A stretch of DNA of 64,000 nt from an uncultured Coriobacteriaceae bacterium (GTDB lineage: Bacteria > Actinomycetota > Coriobacteriia > Coriobacteriales > Atopobiaceae), in the NCBI GenBank assembly GCA_902779675.1, contig CACZCK010000008.1, forward strand, positions 62,001-126,000, in the 5' to 3' direction. The notes beneath the pieces were generated by a model. The model had not been told where the DNA came from. It did no database searches and was given only the letters and a program-made list of their open reading frames with translations. Of the stretch, positions 53,769 through 62,885 are shown piece after piece (positions within the stretch are counted from its first letter, which is position 1; every line of letters begins with the position of its first letter). A program made the translations under genes and the position numbers.

Positions 53769-54710
53769 ATGTCCGAATTCATCCGACCGCAGGTGTCGGT
53801 AGAGGAGGTCAACGAGAACCTCGCTCGCGTGAGCGCAGAGCCGCTGGAGCGCGGCTACGGCGACACGCTCGGCAATTCCCTGCGCCGCGTGCTGCTCTCC
53901 TCGCTGGAGGGTGCTGCGGTGGAGGCCATCCAGATCGATGGCGTCCAGCACGAGTTCACCACCGTGCCGGGCGTGTACGAGGATGTCACCGACATCGTTC
54001 TCAACGTCAAGGGCCTGGTGTTCCGTTCCAACGGTACCGCCGACGAGGGCGTTGCCACCATCAACGTTGACGGCCCCTGCGTCGTCACCGGTGGCGACTT
54101 CACCATCCCGGCAGACTTCGAGCTGGTCAACGCCGATCATGTCATCTGCACGCTCGGCGAGGATGCGCACTTCACCATGCAGATGCGCATCGGCACCGGT
54201 CGCGGCTACGTGTCCGGTGACGACAACGAGCGCGAGGGCGACCCCATCGGCCTCATCCACGTCGACTCGCTCTACTCGCCCGTGCGCCGCTGCGCCAAGG
54301 TCGTCGAGCCGTGCCGCGTGGGTCAGCACACCAACTACGACCGCCTGATCCTCGAGGTCGAGACCGATGGCTCCGTGTCTCCGCGCGACGCCGTCGTCGA
54401 GGCCGCCAACATCGTCAACCAGCACATGACTGCGTTCATGGGTCTGGCCGATGAGGAGGAGCCCGCGGAGGACACCTCGATCTTTGCCGTGGGTGTCGAG
54501 GAGGATAACACCGAGCTTGACAAGCAGATTGAGGATCTGGACCTCTCGGTCCGCTCCTATAACTGCCTCAAGCGCGCTGGCATCCACTCCGTGCGTCAGC
54601 TGGTGGAGTTCTCCGAGAACGACCTGCTTAACATCCGCAACTTTGGCGTGAAGTCCATCGAGGAAGTCAAGGACAAGCTCGAGGCCATGGGCCTTGGGCT
54701 CAAGGCCTAG
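53769..54710 (+). CDS. rpoA: DNA-directed RNA polymerase subunit alpha
   Basis: 313 residues. The alpha-NTD shows ERGYGDTLGNSLRRVLLSSL and NVKGLVFRSN, and an acidic linker (DEEEPAEDTS) follows. The alpha-CTD reads DLSVRSYNCLKRAGIHSVRQ and NIRNFGVKSIEEVKDKLEAM. The DNA-contacting Arg/Asn (RSYN) and Gly-x-Lys-Ser are present. Its CTD is the best internal comparison for the extra domain at the RpoC C-terminus. Confidence 0.98.
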   Translation: MSEFIRPQVSVEEVNENLARVSAEPLERGYGDTLGNSLRRVLLSSLEGAAVEAIQIDGVQHEFTTVPGVYEDVTDIVLNVKGLVFRSNGTADEGVATINVDGPCVVTGGDFTIPADFELVNADHVICTLGEDAHFTMQMRIGTGRGYVSGDDNEREGDPIGLIHVDSLYSPVRRCAKVVEPCRVGQHTNYDRLILEVETDGSVSPRDAVVEAANIVNQHMTAFMGLADEEEPAEDTSIFAVGVEEDNTELDKQIEDLDLSVRSYNCLKRAGIHSVRQLVEFSENDLLNIRNFGVKSIEEVKDKLEAMGLGLKA

Positions 54711-54742
54711 ACACTCGCGTGTATTTGAGGAGTAGATAGACC

Positions 54743-55153
54743 ATGAGGCACAACAAGAAGAGGGGCATGAAGCTCGGCACCGACGCCTCTCACACCAAGG
54801 CAATGAAGAAGAGCCTGATCCAGGCGCTTCTTGCCAACGACCGCATCAAGACCCTCGACGTGCGCGCCAAGGCCATCCGTCCCGAGGTTGACCGCGTCAT
54901 CACCTGGGCCAAGAAGGGCGACCTGGCTTCCCGTCGTCTGGCTATCGCCAAGGTTGGCGACAAGGAGCTCGTGCGCGAGGTCTTTGAGAAGGCCGCTCAG
55001 GGCATGTGGGCCGACCGCAACGGCGGTTACACCCGCATCATGAAGCTCGGTCCTCGCAAGGGCGACGCCGCTGAGGTCGTCATCATCGAGCTGGTCACCG
55101 AGCCCTGCACCCCCAAGCAGGCTGCCGTGACCAAGGTTGACGCCGCCGAGTAA
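54743..55153 (+). CDS. rplQ: Ribosomal protein L17
   Basis: 136 residues: RHNKKRGMKLGTDASHTKAM and GYTRIMKLGPRKGDAAEVVI. It closes the alpha operon. Confidence 0.97.
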   Translation: MRHNKKRGMKLGTDASHTKAMKKSLIQALLANDRIKTLDVRAKAIRPEVDRVITWAKKGDLASRRLAIAKVGDKELVREVFEKAAQGMWADRNGGYTRIMKLGPRKGDAAEVVIIELVTEPCTPKQAAVTKVDAAE

Positions 55154-55178
55154 CAAGGCGCGCCAAAACGCACTGAAC

Positions 55179-55215
55179 AAGGGAGGCTGCGGTAAGAACT
55201 GCGGCCTCCCTTTTC
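55179..55215 (+). terminator. Terminator after rplQ
   Basis: Stem AGGGAGGC/GCCTCCCT with inner pairing, followed by TTTTCT. Confidence 0.85.
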
Positions 55216-55273
55216 TCGCGCAAAAGAGAACGTCCCCGTGTGCGAGCAGTCAAGATGCGAGAGAGGAGGGCAC

Positions 55274-56098
55274 ATGGCACAGGAGTCGGCACAGGCACAG
55301 CTGGTGCTCAAGCTGGGGTACCGTGGCGGTGCCTTCTCGGGCTTTGCCGAGCAAGAGGGTTGTCGCACCGTGGCCGGCGAGCTCCGGCAGGCTCTGCAGA
55401 CGGTACTGCATCGAGAGGTGGAGCTCACCTGCGCAGGCAGGACCGACGCAGGCGTACATGCTGTGGCTCAGTACGTCAGCGTGCCCGTATGGGGTGACGA
55501 GCTCGAACTATCGGGTCGACGCCTCATGGCGTCGCTCACGGCCCTCGTGCCCGACGACATGTCTGTACGCGCTATCATGCGCGCATCAGCAAACTTCTCG
55601 GCGCGCTTTGACGCCGAGTCGCGCAGTTATCGCTATCGCATCTCCTGCGGACGTCCTCGTCCCATGCTGCTATACGGCCACACGTGGTGGCTGCGCCCCG
55701 CGCCAGACCTCGATGTGGACGCCATGAGCCGCGCTGCCGCGCATCTGGTGGGGGAACATGACTTCACCAGCTTCTGCAAGGTCTCATCTGCGCGCATGCT
55801 GCTCGAGGATGGCCGCTCCCTGAGCCGCTGCCTGCAGGAGGTTCGCGTCTCGCGGGTCGAGGAGCTTGGCGAACCCGTGGTGGCTATCGACGTGACGGGC
55901 AACGCCTTCCTGCACAACATGGTGCGCATCATCACTGGCACGCTGGTGGAGGTGGGCCGAGGCCAGCGCCAGCCAGAGTGGGTGGCCGAGGTGCTTGCGG
56001 CCTGCGATCGCACGGCCGCGGGCCAGACGGCGCCTCCCGAGGGCCTCACCTTTGTACACGTGGCGTATCCCACTGGCCTTCTGACTCCGTGGGCATAG
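55274..56098 (+). CDS. truA: tRNA pseudouridine synthase A
   Basis: 274 residues. It makes pseudouridine at positions 38-40 of tRNA anticodon stems. The catalytic Asp is in AGRTDAGVHAVAQ. FSARFDAESRSYRYRI, EHDFTSFCK and FLHNMVRIITGTLVEVGRG are conserved family blocks. ATG 55274 follows GAGAGGAGG. TruA after rplQ is a common arrangement. Confidence 0.96.
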   Translation: MAQESAQAQLVLKLGYRGGAFSGFAEQEGCRTVAGELRQALQTVLHREVELTCAGRTDAGVHAVAQYVSVPVWGDELELSGRRLMASLTALVPDDMSVRAIMRASANFSARFDAESRSYRYRISCGRPRPMLLYGHTWWLRPAPDLDVDAMSRAAAHLVGEHDFTSFCKVSSARMLLEDGRSLSRCLQEVRVSRVEELGEPVVAIDVTGNAFLHNMVRIITGTLVEVGRGQRQPEWVAEVLAACDRTAAGQTAPPEGLTFVHVAYPTGLLTPWA

Positions 56099-56218
56099 CG
56101 CCATACCAGCACATTTGTGGGGTATGCGATGTATTTCGTCACGCTTGGCACGGGCGAATTCCATCTTTGGGTACCCTAGTTCTCGTTTGACCGCAGCATC
56201 CTTCCTGGAGGTCCTCGC

Positions 56219-57250
56219 GTGGAGCTCTTTGCCGACGTCCTCGTCGACAGCGTCGTCGACACCATAAAACTGATTCCGTTCCTTCTGCTCACCTACATTG
56301 CCATGGAGGCTCTCGAGCACGGCACCGCTGGCACCGCCGAGCGGCTCATCGCTCGTGCTGACAAGAGCGGACCAGTGGTCGGTGCGGCGCTTGGCGCGCT
56401 TCCCCAATGCGGCTTCTCGGCCATGGCCGCCACCCTCTACGCCGGACGAGTCATTTCGGCAGGCACACTGGTGGCCGTTATCCTGTCGACCTCTGACGAG
56501 CTCATTCCGGTGTTCATGGCAAACCGCGTGAACTTTGGGCAAATGGCCGCCATCGTGGGCATCAAGGTGCTGATTGGCATGGTGGTGGGCCTGGTGGTCG
56601 ACGTGATCCTGCGGGCGCTGCATAAGGCCGGTGACGGCCATCCGCACATCGCTGAGCTCTGCGCACGCGCGCACTGCCATTGCGGTGATGCCTACCTCCC
56701 CGAGCCTTCGGACCACGGTCATGCTCACGCCCATGGTCATGCCCACGACCATGGCCATGTCCACACCCATGAACATGGCCACGCCCATGACCATGTCCAC
56801 ACCCATGACCATGGCCACGCGCACGATCACGACCATGCCGGTCACGGGCGTTGGTGGCACATCGTGCACAGCGCCTTGATTCACACGGGAGAGGTGTCGC
56901 TGTTCATCTTTGGCATCACCTTGGTGTTTGGTCTGGCCATCGAGCTACTGGGCCAGGAGGCCCTTGCAGGCGCTCTGGGCACCCATCCGGTGCGTGCCGT
57001 CTTCTTGTCCGCCCTGATTGGCCTCATACCCAACTGCGGTGCCTCAGTGGCAATCTCGCAGCTCTACATCGACGGCACGCTGGCCACAGGCCCGATGCTG
57101 GCGGGTCTGCTGGTGTCGGGTGGCATGGGCCTGCTTGTGCTCTTCCGCACCAACTACGACCAGCACCAGAACGTCGAGATTGCCGCCTTCGTGTATGCGG
57201 TGGGCGTCACCTGCGGCCTGGTGGCAAGCGCTTTGGGCATCGTCTTCTAA
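56219..57250 (+). CDS. His-rich ArsP_2-like heavy-metal/manganese permease
   Basis: A 343-residue membrane protein with two homologous halves of about four to five helices. Each half carries a proline-Cys-Gly motif (GALPQCGFSAMAATL and GLIPNCGASVAIS). They are joined by a cytoplasmic-type loop at about 161-205 made mostly of His with Gly/Ala/Asp (HGHAHAHGHAHDHGH and similar). This matches the family named ArsP_2 or putative Mn transporter. Metal export is the family expectation; the metal is unknown. GTG start at 56219 with TGGAGG upstream. Confidence 0.8.
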   Translation: MELFADVLVDSVVDTIKLIPFLLLTYIAMEALEHGTAGTAERLIARADKSGPVVGAALGALPQCGFSAMAATLYAGRVISAGTLVAVILSTSDELIPVFMANRVNFGQMAAIVGIKVLIGMVVGLVVDVILRALHKAGDGHPHIAELCARAHCHCGDAYLPEPSDHGHAHAHGHAHDHGHVHTHEHGHAHDHVHTHDHGHAHDHDHAGHGRWWHIVHSALIHTGEVSLFIFGITLVFGLAIELLGQEALAGALGTHPVRAVFLSALIGLIPNCGASVAISQLYIDGTLATGPMLAGLLVSGGMGLLVLFRTNYDQHQNVEIAAFVYAVGVTCGLVASALGIVF

Positions 57251-57422
57251 GGGCAGTGAGGACAGGGGTTCGGGCACGAGTCTGTGAATCTGCTGAATTC
57301 CTGTCGCTGCCGCAGACTGTCCACCAAGCTGCTGTGGCGCTAGGGGATAATTTGACAACGTGAGGCGACCCACAGGGGCGCACAAGGCAAGCCAATCAAA
57401 CGCAGTATGGAGCCCGACGGGT

Positions 57423-58493
57423 ATGACACCAACGCAACCCATAGTATCGGTGATCATGCCGGCCTACAACGTAGACCGCTACGTTCGTCGTGCCGTCGAG
57501 AGCCTGCAGAATCAGACACTGCGCAACTTCGAGCTGCTGGTGGTCGACGACGGCTCCACCGATCGCACGGGCGAGATCCTCGATCGCATGGCTGAGCGCG
57601 ACATCCGCATCACGGTCTTCCACAACCAGAACGGCGGCGCCCCTGCAGCGCGTAACTACGCGCTCGACCGCGCCCGAGGCACCTACATTCACTTTATGGA
57701 TGCCGACGACTGGATTGAGCCGCGCATGCTCGAGGACATGGTCTCCCTCGCTGGCCGCAGCAGGCTCGATCTGGTAATTACGGGCTTCTATATCGACACC
57801 TACTACGGCAACGATGGAGAGCACACCACCGAGGTCAAGTCGCGTCCCGACGCACTCTATCCCACGCAGCAGGAGTTCCGTGCAGCAGCCTGGCAGCTGT
57901 TCGACCAGAACCTCCTCTACACGCCGTGGAACAAGCTCTACGACCGCGAGCGCATCGAGCGCCTGGGCATCCGTTTCCGTCCCACCTTCATGGACGACTT
58001 CCCCTTCGTGCTCGACTACATCCGCGACATCGAGCGCGTGGGCGTCATCGAGCGCGCATACTACCACTTCATCCGTGAGCGCGCCGAGTCCGAGACGGCC
58101 CGCTGGCGCCCCAACCTCTACGAGAAGCGCGAGGAGGAGCATGGCTGGATGCTCGACCTCTACCGCCACTGGGGACTGGACGGCGACACCGCCTGTATGG
58201 AGATGATTCAGCGCCGCTATATCGAGCGACTCATCGGATGCATCGAAAACGTGTGCAACCCTGCCTGCACCCTCTCCACCCAGGAGAAGATCAGCCAGAT
58301 CGAGCAGATGATCTGCAGCGATCGCGCACAGCTTGCGGTGGTCACCGCCCATCCGCGCAGTCGTATGATGCGGGCAATGCTCGTGCCGATCAAGGCCAAG
58401 AACGCGCGTGCCGCCTATCACGAGGGGCAGCTCATTTCCTACGTCAAGCGCCACAACACGAGGGTGTTTGCGACGCTCAAGGCCAACCGCTAA
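57423..58493 (+). CDS. Glycosyltransferase family 2
   Basis: 356 residues with a GT-A fold domain at 5 to about 220: PIVSVIMPAYNVDRYVRRAV, LLVVDDGSTDRTGEIL, GGAPAARNYALDRARG and the metal-binding D-x-D in FMDADDW. No membrane segment, so it is probably a cytoplasmic, membrane-associated transferase for cell-wall or capsule sugars; substrate unknown. ATG 57423 has GGAG about 10 nt upstream; a GTG at 57360 would add 21 residues outside the domain. Confidence 0.85.
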   Translation: MTPTQPIVSVIMPAYNVDRYVRRAVESLQNQTLRNFELLVVDDGSTDRTGEILDRMAERDIRITVFHNQNGGAPAARNYALDRARGTYIHFMDADDWIEPRMLEDMVSLAGRSRLDLVITGFYIDTYYGNDGEHTTEVKSRPDALYPTQQEFRAAAWQLFDQNLLYTPWNKLYDRERIERLGIRFRPTFMDDFPFVLDYIRDIERVGVIERAYYHFIRERAESETARWRPNLYEKREEEHGWMLDLYRHWGLDGDTACMEMIQRRYIERLIGCIENVCNPACTLSTQEKISQIEQMICSDRAQLAVVTAHPRSRMMRAMLVPIKAKNARAAYHEGQLISYVKRHNTRVFATLKANR

Positions 58494-58499
58494 AAGCAG

Positions 58500-58587
58500 C
58501 TGGAACAGTTTCCTCCCGGGTACCTTTCTGTTCCGCCCCGTGCTACGGGGGCGGAACAGAAAGGTACCCGGGAGGAAACTGTTCCAG
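58500..58587. repeat. Perfect 40-bp inverted repeat between convergent genes
   Basis: Arms 58500-58539 and 58548-58587 are exact reverse complements, separated by an 8-nt loop. Each arm contains a smaller GGAACAG/CTGTTCC palindrome. It fills the gap between the glycosyltransferase stop and the pyrE stop. No T-runs. Confidence 0.9.
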
Positions 58588-58603
58588 CCCTAGTACAGGA
58601 TGC

Positions 58604-59269
58604 TTATTCCTTGACGCCGTACTGCTCGTAGTAGGCGTCGATGGCTGCCTTGAGCTCGGGGGTGATCACCGTGCCGTCGAGGGCCTCGACGACCTCGCTC
58701 ATGCTCACGATGGCTGCAGTGGGGAAGCCGTACTTCTCGCTCACCTCGTCGATGGCCGCCTTGACGCCGCCCTTGCCCACCTCCTGGCGGTTAAGCGAGA
58801 CCATCAGGCCCACGACCTGCACGTCTGCAGCCGCCTTGAGCTTGGGGTAGGTCTCGTCGATGCTCTTGCCGCTGGTGGTCACGTCCTCCACGATCACCAC
58901 GCGGTCGCCGTCGTGCAGCTCGGCGCCCAGCAGCGAGCCCTTGTCGGCGCCGTGGTCCTTGGCCTCCTTGCGGTCGGAACAGTAGCGAATCTCCTTGCCA
59001 TAGAGGTCGTGGTAGGCGATGGCCGTGATCACCGACAGGGGGATGCCCTTGTAGGCTGGCCCGAACACCACGTCAAAGTCGTCGCCAAAGCGCTCGTGGA
59101 TGGCCTGCGCGTAGGCTCGGCCCAGGCGCTCGAGCTGGCCGCCCGTCACATAGGCGCCTGCGTTCATGAAGAAGGGTGACTTGCGGCCGCTCTTGAGGGT
59201 GAAGTCGCCAAACTTGAGCACGTTGCTCTCCACCATGAACTCGATGAACTCCTGCTTGTATGCCTCCAT
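58604..59269 (-). CDS. pyrE: Orotate phosphoribosyltransferase
   Basis: 221 residues. It transfers phosphoribosyl from PRPP to orotate. The PRPP loop is VVIVEDVTTSGKS and the N-terminal FTLKSGRKSPFFMN loop binds orotate; GPAYKGIPLSVI is conserved. ATG on the reverse strand at 59269 follows AAGGAG. The PRPP-making prs gene is nearby on the other strand. Confidence 0.96.
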   Translation of the reverse strand: MEAYKQEFIEFMVESNVLKFGDFTLKSGRKSPFFMNAGAYVTGGQLERLGRAYAQAIHERFGDDFDVVFGPAYKGIPLSVITAIAYHDLYGKEIRYCSDRKEAKDHGADKGSLLGAELHDGDRVVIVEDVTTSGKSIDETYPKLKAAADVQVVGLMVSLNRQEVGKGGVKAAIDEVSEKYGFPTAAIVSMSEVVEALDGTVITPELKAAIDAYYEQYGVKE

Positions 59270-59357
59270 GGGTCTCCTTCCGGGACAGGTGACGGCTTGC
59301 CACACGCTATCTTACCCGACCGTGCGCACGCTGCGCCTTGGGGCTTGTCGCGGCATC

Positions 59358-59936
59358 TTATAGCTGGGATGACACACCCTGCTCGAGGCATCGCTCCACC
59401 GTATCGGCGGCCTCCTGGGCCATGACCAAGAACTCCTCGGCAAAGTTGCCCTTGAGCTTGCGCAGGGCGTAGTCGGCGACGCTCATCTTTCCGGGTGGGC
59501 GGCCGATCCCGCAGCGTACGCGCGAGAAGTCGCGGGTGCCCAGCTTGTCGGCGATGGAGCGCAGGCCGTTGTGCGCGTTGAGTCCGCCGCCGAACTTGAC
59601 CTGGATGCGCCCCTGGGGCAGGTCTACCTCGTCGTGGACCACTAGTATCTCGGCGGGACTCACCTTGTGCGCTCGTGCCAGCTTTGACAGCGGGCCACCA
59701 CTGGTGTTCATGTAGCTCTGGGGCTTGGCCAGGATCACCTCGTGCGTCTCGAGCCCGTAGTGCGTCTTGACCACGGCCACGTCGCAGCCGCCTTCGCTCT
59801 TCCAGTACCGCACGCCAAAGCGCTCTGCCAGCGCGTCCACCACCGCAAAGCCGGCGTTGTGGCGCGTGAGGGCGTACTCGGACCCCGGGTTGCCCAGCCC
59901 GCACACGATGCGCACGTCCTTTGGTGCCTGAGGCAT
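59358..59936 (-). CDS. pth: Peptidyl-tRNA hydrolase
   Basis: 192 residues. IVCGLGNPGSEYALTRHNAG contains the catalytic His; KPQSYMNTSG, VVHDEVDLP with the catalytic Asp, and NAHNGLRSI follow. The start at 59936 has GGAGGAGG on the reverse strand. Its gene order with glmU-prs is the common pth-prs-glmU neighbourhood, but reversed in strand. Confidence 0.96.
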   Translation of the reverse strand: MPQAPKDVRIVCGLGNPGSEYALTRHNAGFAVVDALAERFGVRYWKSEGGCDVAVVKTHYGLETHEVILAKPQSYMNTSGGPLSKLARAHKVSPAEILVVHDEVDLPQGRIQVKFGGGLNAHNGLRSIADKLGTRDFSRVRCGIGRPPGKMSVADYALRKLKGNFAEEFLVMAQEAADTVERCLEQGVSSQL

Positions 59937-60015
59937 GCCTCCTCCTTTGTTGCAGCCGTCCCACCGTTCGCAAAAGGCCGGAGACGACGTGCGTCTCCGG
60001 CCTGTGCACTTGCAT

Positions 60016-60090
60016 TGGCTGGGGCACTAGGATTCGAACCTAGGTTGGCGGCACCAAAAACCGCAGTCCTAACCACTGGACGATGCCCCA
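60016..60090 (-). tRNA. tRNA-Gln (anticodon UUG)
   Basis: 75 nt on the reverse strand: acceptor TGGGGCA/TGCCCCA, anticodon loop TTTTGGT giving UUG, T-loop TTCGAAT, and encoded CCA (plus-strand TGG at 60016-60018). Confidence 0.95.
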
Positions 60091-60268
60091 GTGCATCGCT
60101 GCGCTGGGATTCCAGCCAAGCAGGACTAGTGTAGCAGACCATGCGCCTGCAGGTATCCAACCCTGGCGTGCTGGCAGGGATGCACATGGTGTGCCGGCGT
60201 CGCTCGACAAAGGCAGGCGGTTGTTGCAATACCTATGGGCTTACTCTGCATACGCGAACGGTAGGTGT

Positions 60269-60297
60269 TTGACGCTCAACGGTTGCGATACTATAGA
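60269..60297 (+). promoter_or_regulatory. Promoter of glmU-prs
   Basis: -35 TTGACG (60269-60274), 17-bp spacer, -10 TATAGA (60292-60297), 53 bp before the glmU start. Confidence 0.75.
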
Positions 60298-60350
60298 AAT
60301 GTGCCGCATTGGCACTATCTAGGGGATATCGATCCTGCCGGGAGGCTGCA

Positions 60351-61766
60351 ATGCCAATGACCGCGATCATCCTTGCCGCAGGCGAGGGAACGCGTATGAA
60401 GTCCCGTCATCCTAAAGTTGCTCACAAATTGCTCGATAAGCCGCTGGTATGGTGGCCGGTCAACGCTGCCCGCAAGGCCGGCGCCGACCGTATCGTCGTT
60501 GTTGTGGGCCATGGGGCCGACGAGGTTCGCGCCATTTTTGCCAACGATTCCGATGTCGAGTGCGTGGAGCAGGCCGAGCGCCTGGGTACCGGTCACGCCA
60601 TGATGTGCGTGCAGAAGGCACTCGGCGACTTCCACGGTCCGACCGTCGTGCTGTATGGCGATACGCCGCTCATGCGCGCCGAGACCATCTCCAATCTGGT
60701 CGAGCACACCAAGGCCGGCCACTTTGCCTGCACGGTGCTCACCATGAGCCCCGCCGATCCCACGGGCTACGGCCGTATCAAGCGCGACGCCGAGGGCAAC
60801 GTGCTGGCCATCGTCGAGCACAAGGACTGCACGCCCGAGGAGCAGGCCACTCTCACCGAGTGCAACTCGGGCATCTACTGCTTCTGCGGCCGCCGCCTGT
60901 CCGAGAACCTCGGCAAGATCGGCAACAACAATGCGCAGGGCGAGTACTACCTCACCGACATGGTGGGCATCTACCGCGAGATGGGCGAGCCCGTCTCCGC
61001 ACTGCTTGCCACCGACGATTCCGAGCTGCTGGGCGTCAATTCGCGCGTGCAGCTCGCGCAGGTCACCAAGATCATGCAGCGTCGCATCAACGGCGAGCTC
61101 ATGGCCAGCGGCGTGACCATGCTCGACCCCGACCAGGTGTGGGTTGGCGCCGAGGTCACCGTGGGCCGCGACACCGAGCTGCTGCCCCAGACCATGCTGT
61201 GGGGCAACACCGCCATCGGCGAGGATTGCGTCATCGGCCCCAACACGCGCCTCACCAACGTCACTATTGCCGACGGCTCGAGCCTCGAGGAGACCGTGGG
61301 CTATGACACCGTTATCGACAGCGGTGTGACCGTAGGCCCGCGCGCCTACCTACGCCCGGGCACGCACCTGTGCGACGGCGCCCACGTGGGCACCCACGTG
61401 GAGATCAAGAACTCCACCATCGGCGAGGGCTCCAAGGTGCCGCACCTCTCCTACATCGGCGACACCACCATGGGTTCGGGCGTCAACATTGGCGCTGGCT
61501 CCATCACCTGCAACTATGACGGCGTCTTCAAGCATCGCACCTCCATCGGCGACAACGTCTTCGTGGGGTCCGACACCATGATGGTGGCGCCGGTCTCCAT
61601 TGGCGACGGTGCGCTGGTAGGCGCGTCCAGCTGCATCACCCGCGACGTTCCCGCGGGCGCCCTTGCCGTCGAGCGCAACGACCAGGTCATGATAGAGGGC
61701 TATGCCACCGAGCGCATGGCCAAGTTACAGGAGCAGAAGGCACGCAGCGAGAGAGAGCGAGCGTAG
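60351..61766 (+). CDS. glmU: Bifunctional UDP-N-acetylglucosamine pyrophosphorylase/glucosamine-1-phosphate N-acetyltransferase
   Basis: 471 residues. The N-terminal nucleotidyltransferase has AIILAAGEGTRMKS, ERLGTGHA and LYGDTPL. The C-terminal left-handed beta-helix acetyltransferase has DTVIDSGVTVGPRAYLRPGT, NSTIGEGSKVPHLSYIGD and GAGSITCNYDG. It makes UDP-GlcNAc for peptidoglycan. ATG 60351 follows GGGAGG. Its stop abuts the prs ATG. Confidence 0.97.
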   Translation: MPMTAIILAAGEGTRMKSRHPKVAHKLLDKPLVWWPVNAARKAGADRIVVVVGHGADEVRAIFANDSDVECVEQAERLGTGHAMMCVQKALGDFHGPTVVLYGDTPLMRAETISNLVEHTKAGHFACTVLTMSPADPTGYGRIKRDAEGNVLAIVEHKDCTPEEQATLTECNSGIYCFCGRRLSENLGKIGNNNAQGEYYLTDMVGIYREMGEPVSALLATDDSELLGVNSRVQLAQVTKIMQRRINGELMASGVTMLDPDQVWVGAEVTVGRDTELLPQTMLWGNTAIGEDCVIGPNTRLTNVTIADGSSLEETVGYDTVIDSGVTVGPRAYLRPGTHLCDGAHVGTHVEIKNSTIGEGSKVPHLSYIGDTTMGSGVNIGAGSITCNYDGVFKHRTSIGDNVFVGSDTMMVAPVSIGDGALVGASSCITRDVPAGALAVERNDQVMIEGYATERMAKLQEQKARSERERA

Positions 61767-62762
61767 ATGTATAAGGACCTGAGCAAGCCCCTGAACGTCG
61801 AGAAGAACATCAAGCTGTACACCGGAACTGGCAACCACGCCCTCGCCAAGAAGATCGCCGACAACCTCGGCCTCGAGATCAGCGGTCTCGAACTGTCAAA
61901 GTTCGCTAACGGCGAGGTCTACGCCCGATTCAGCGAGTCGGTGCGTGGCGACGAGGTCTTCATCATTCAGTCCATCGCAGGCCAGAACGTCAACGACCTG
62001 CTGATGGAGCTGCTCATTGCCACCGATGCCGCCAAGCGCGCCAGTGCGGCGAGCGTCACGGCCGTTATCCCGCACTACGCCTACGCCCGCCAGGACCGCA
62101 AGGCTGCCTCGCGTGAGCCCATCACCGCACGTCTGGTGGCCAACCTGCTGGAGACCGCCGGCGTCGACCGCGTGATCACCCTCGACCTGCACCAGAGCCA
62201 GATCCAGGGCTTCTTTGACATCCCCGTCACGCACCTTACGGCGCTCTACCTCTTTGGCGACTACTTCAAGACCAAGGACTTCGACTGGGACAACACCGTC
62301 GTGGTCTCACCCGATGCCGGTCGCGCCAAGCACGCCAAGAAGCTCTCCGACTACCTGGGCTGCAGCCTGGCCATCGCCCACAAGGGTCGCCCGCGCCACA
62401 ACGTGGCCGAGGTCATGAGCCTCATCGGCGACATCAAGGGCAAGACCTGCATCATCAACGACGACATGATCGACACGGCGGGTACGCTGGTGGGTTCCAT
62501 GAACGAGCTCAAGCGTCAGGGTGCGGGCGACATCTACGTCTGCGCCACCCACGGCATCTTCTCGGGCCCGGCCATCACGCGCCTGCAGGGGGCTCCCATC
62601 GAGGAGTGCGTGGTCACCGACGCCATCCCGTGCTTCATGGCCGACCGCCCCGGCTCCAAGATCAAGACCATCAGCGTGGCCGACGAGCTGGCCGAGGCCA
62701 TCCATCACGTCTACGTCAACGAGCCCACCACGGCCATATTTGGCGGCGACCTCAACCTCTAG
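61767..62762 (+). CDS. prs: Ribose-phosphate pyrophosphokinase
   Basis: 331 residues. It makes PRPP from ribose 5-phosphate and ATP. GNHALAKKIADNLG, ELSKFANGEVYARFSESVRG, PHYAYARQDRKAASREPI, DLHQSQIQGFFDIP and the PRPP loop CIINDDMIDTAGTLVG are all in place. It directly follows glmU (TAGATG), a widely conserved pair. Confidence 0.97.
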   Translation: MYKDLSKPLNVEKNIKLYTGTGNHALAKKIADNLGLEISGLELSKFANGEVYARFSESVRGDEVFIIQSIAGQNVNDLLMELLIATDAAKRASAASVTAVIPHYAYARQDRKAASREPITARLVANLLETAGVDRVITLDLHQSQIQGFFDIPVTHLTALYLFGDYFKTKDFDWDNTVVVSPDAGRAKHAKKLSDYLGCSLAIAHKGRPRHNVAEVMSLIGDIKGKTCIINDDMIDTAGTLVGSMNELKRQGAGDIYVCATHGIFSGPAITRLQGAPIEECVVTDAIPCFMADRPGSKIKTISVADELAEAIHHVYVNEPTTAIFGGDLNL

Positions 62763-62788
62763 ACGGTGTTCAACACAGCTAGTGACTG

Positions 62789-62822
62789 CGATGGTCGCAG
62801 GGGTGTCCTGCGACCATCGTTA
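62789..62822 (+). terminator. Terminator after prs
   Basis: A perfect 13-bp stem CGATGGTCGCAGG/CCTGCGACCATCG with loop GGTGT, then TTAT. Confidence 0.75.
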
Positions 62823-62824
62823 TG

Positions 62825-62861
62825 AAAGGCGGCCACGGAGATGCGCTCCGTAGCCGCCTTT
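62825..62861. terminator. Bidirectional terminator between prs and the PG-binding protein gene
   Basis: Arms AAAGGCGGCCACGGA and TCCGTAGCCGCCTTT (one mismatch). The A and T runs at the ends let it serve both strands; it lies 24 bp from the stop of the reverse-strand gene. Confidence 0.7.
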
Positions 62862-62885
62862 GTGCTTGGCGTATGGGGTCGTGGC

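Noticed and set aside
56700..56850. Tandem DNA repeat as a separate element
   Set aside because: It is coding sequence for the His-rich loop; repetition follows from the CAC/CAT codons.
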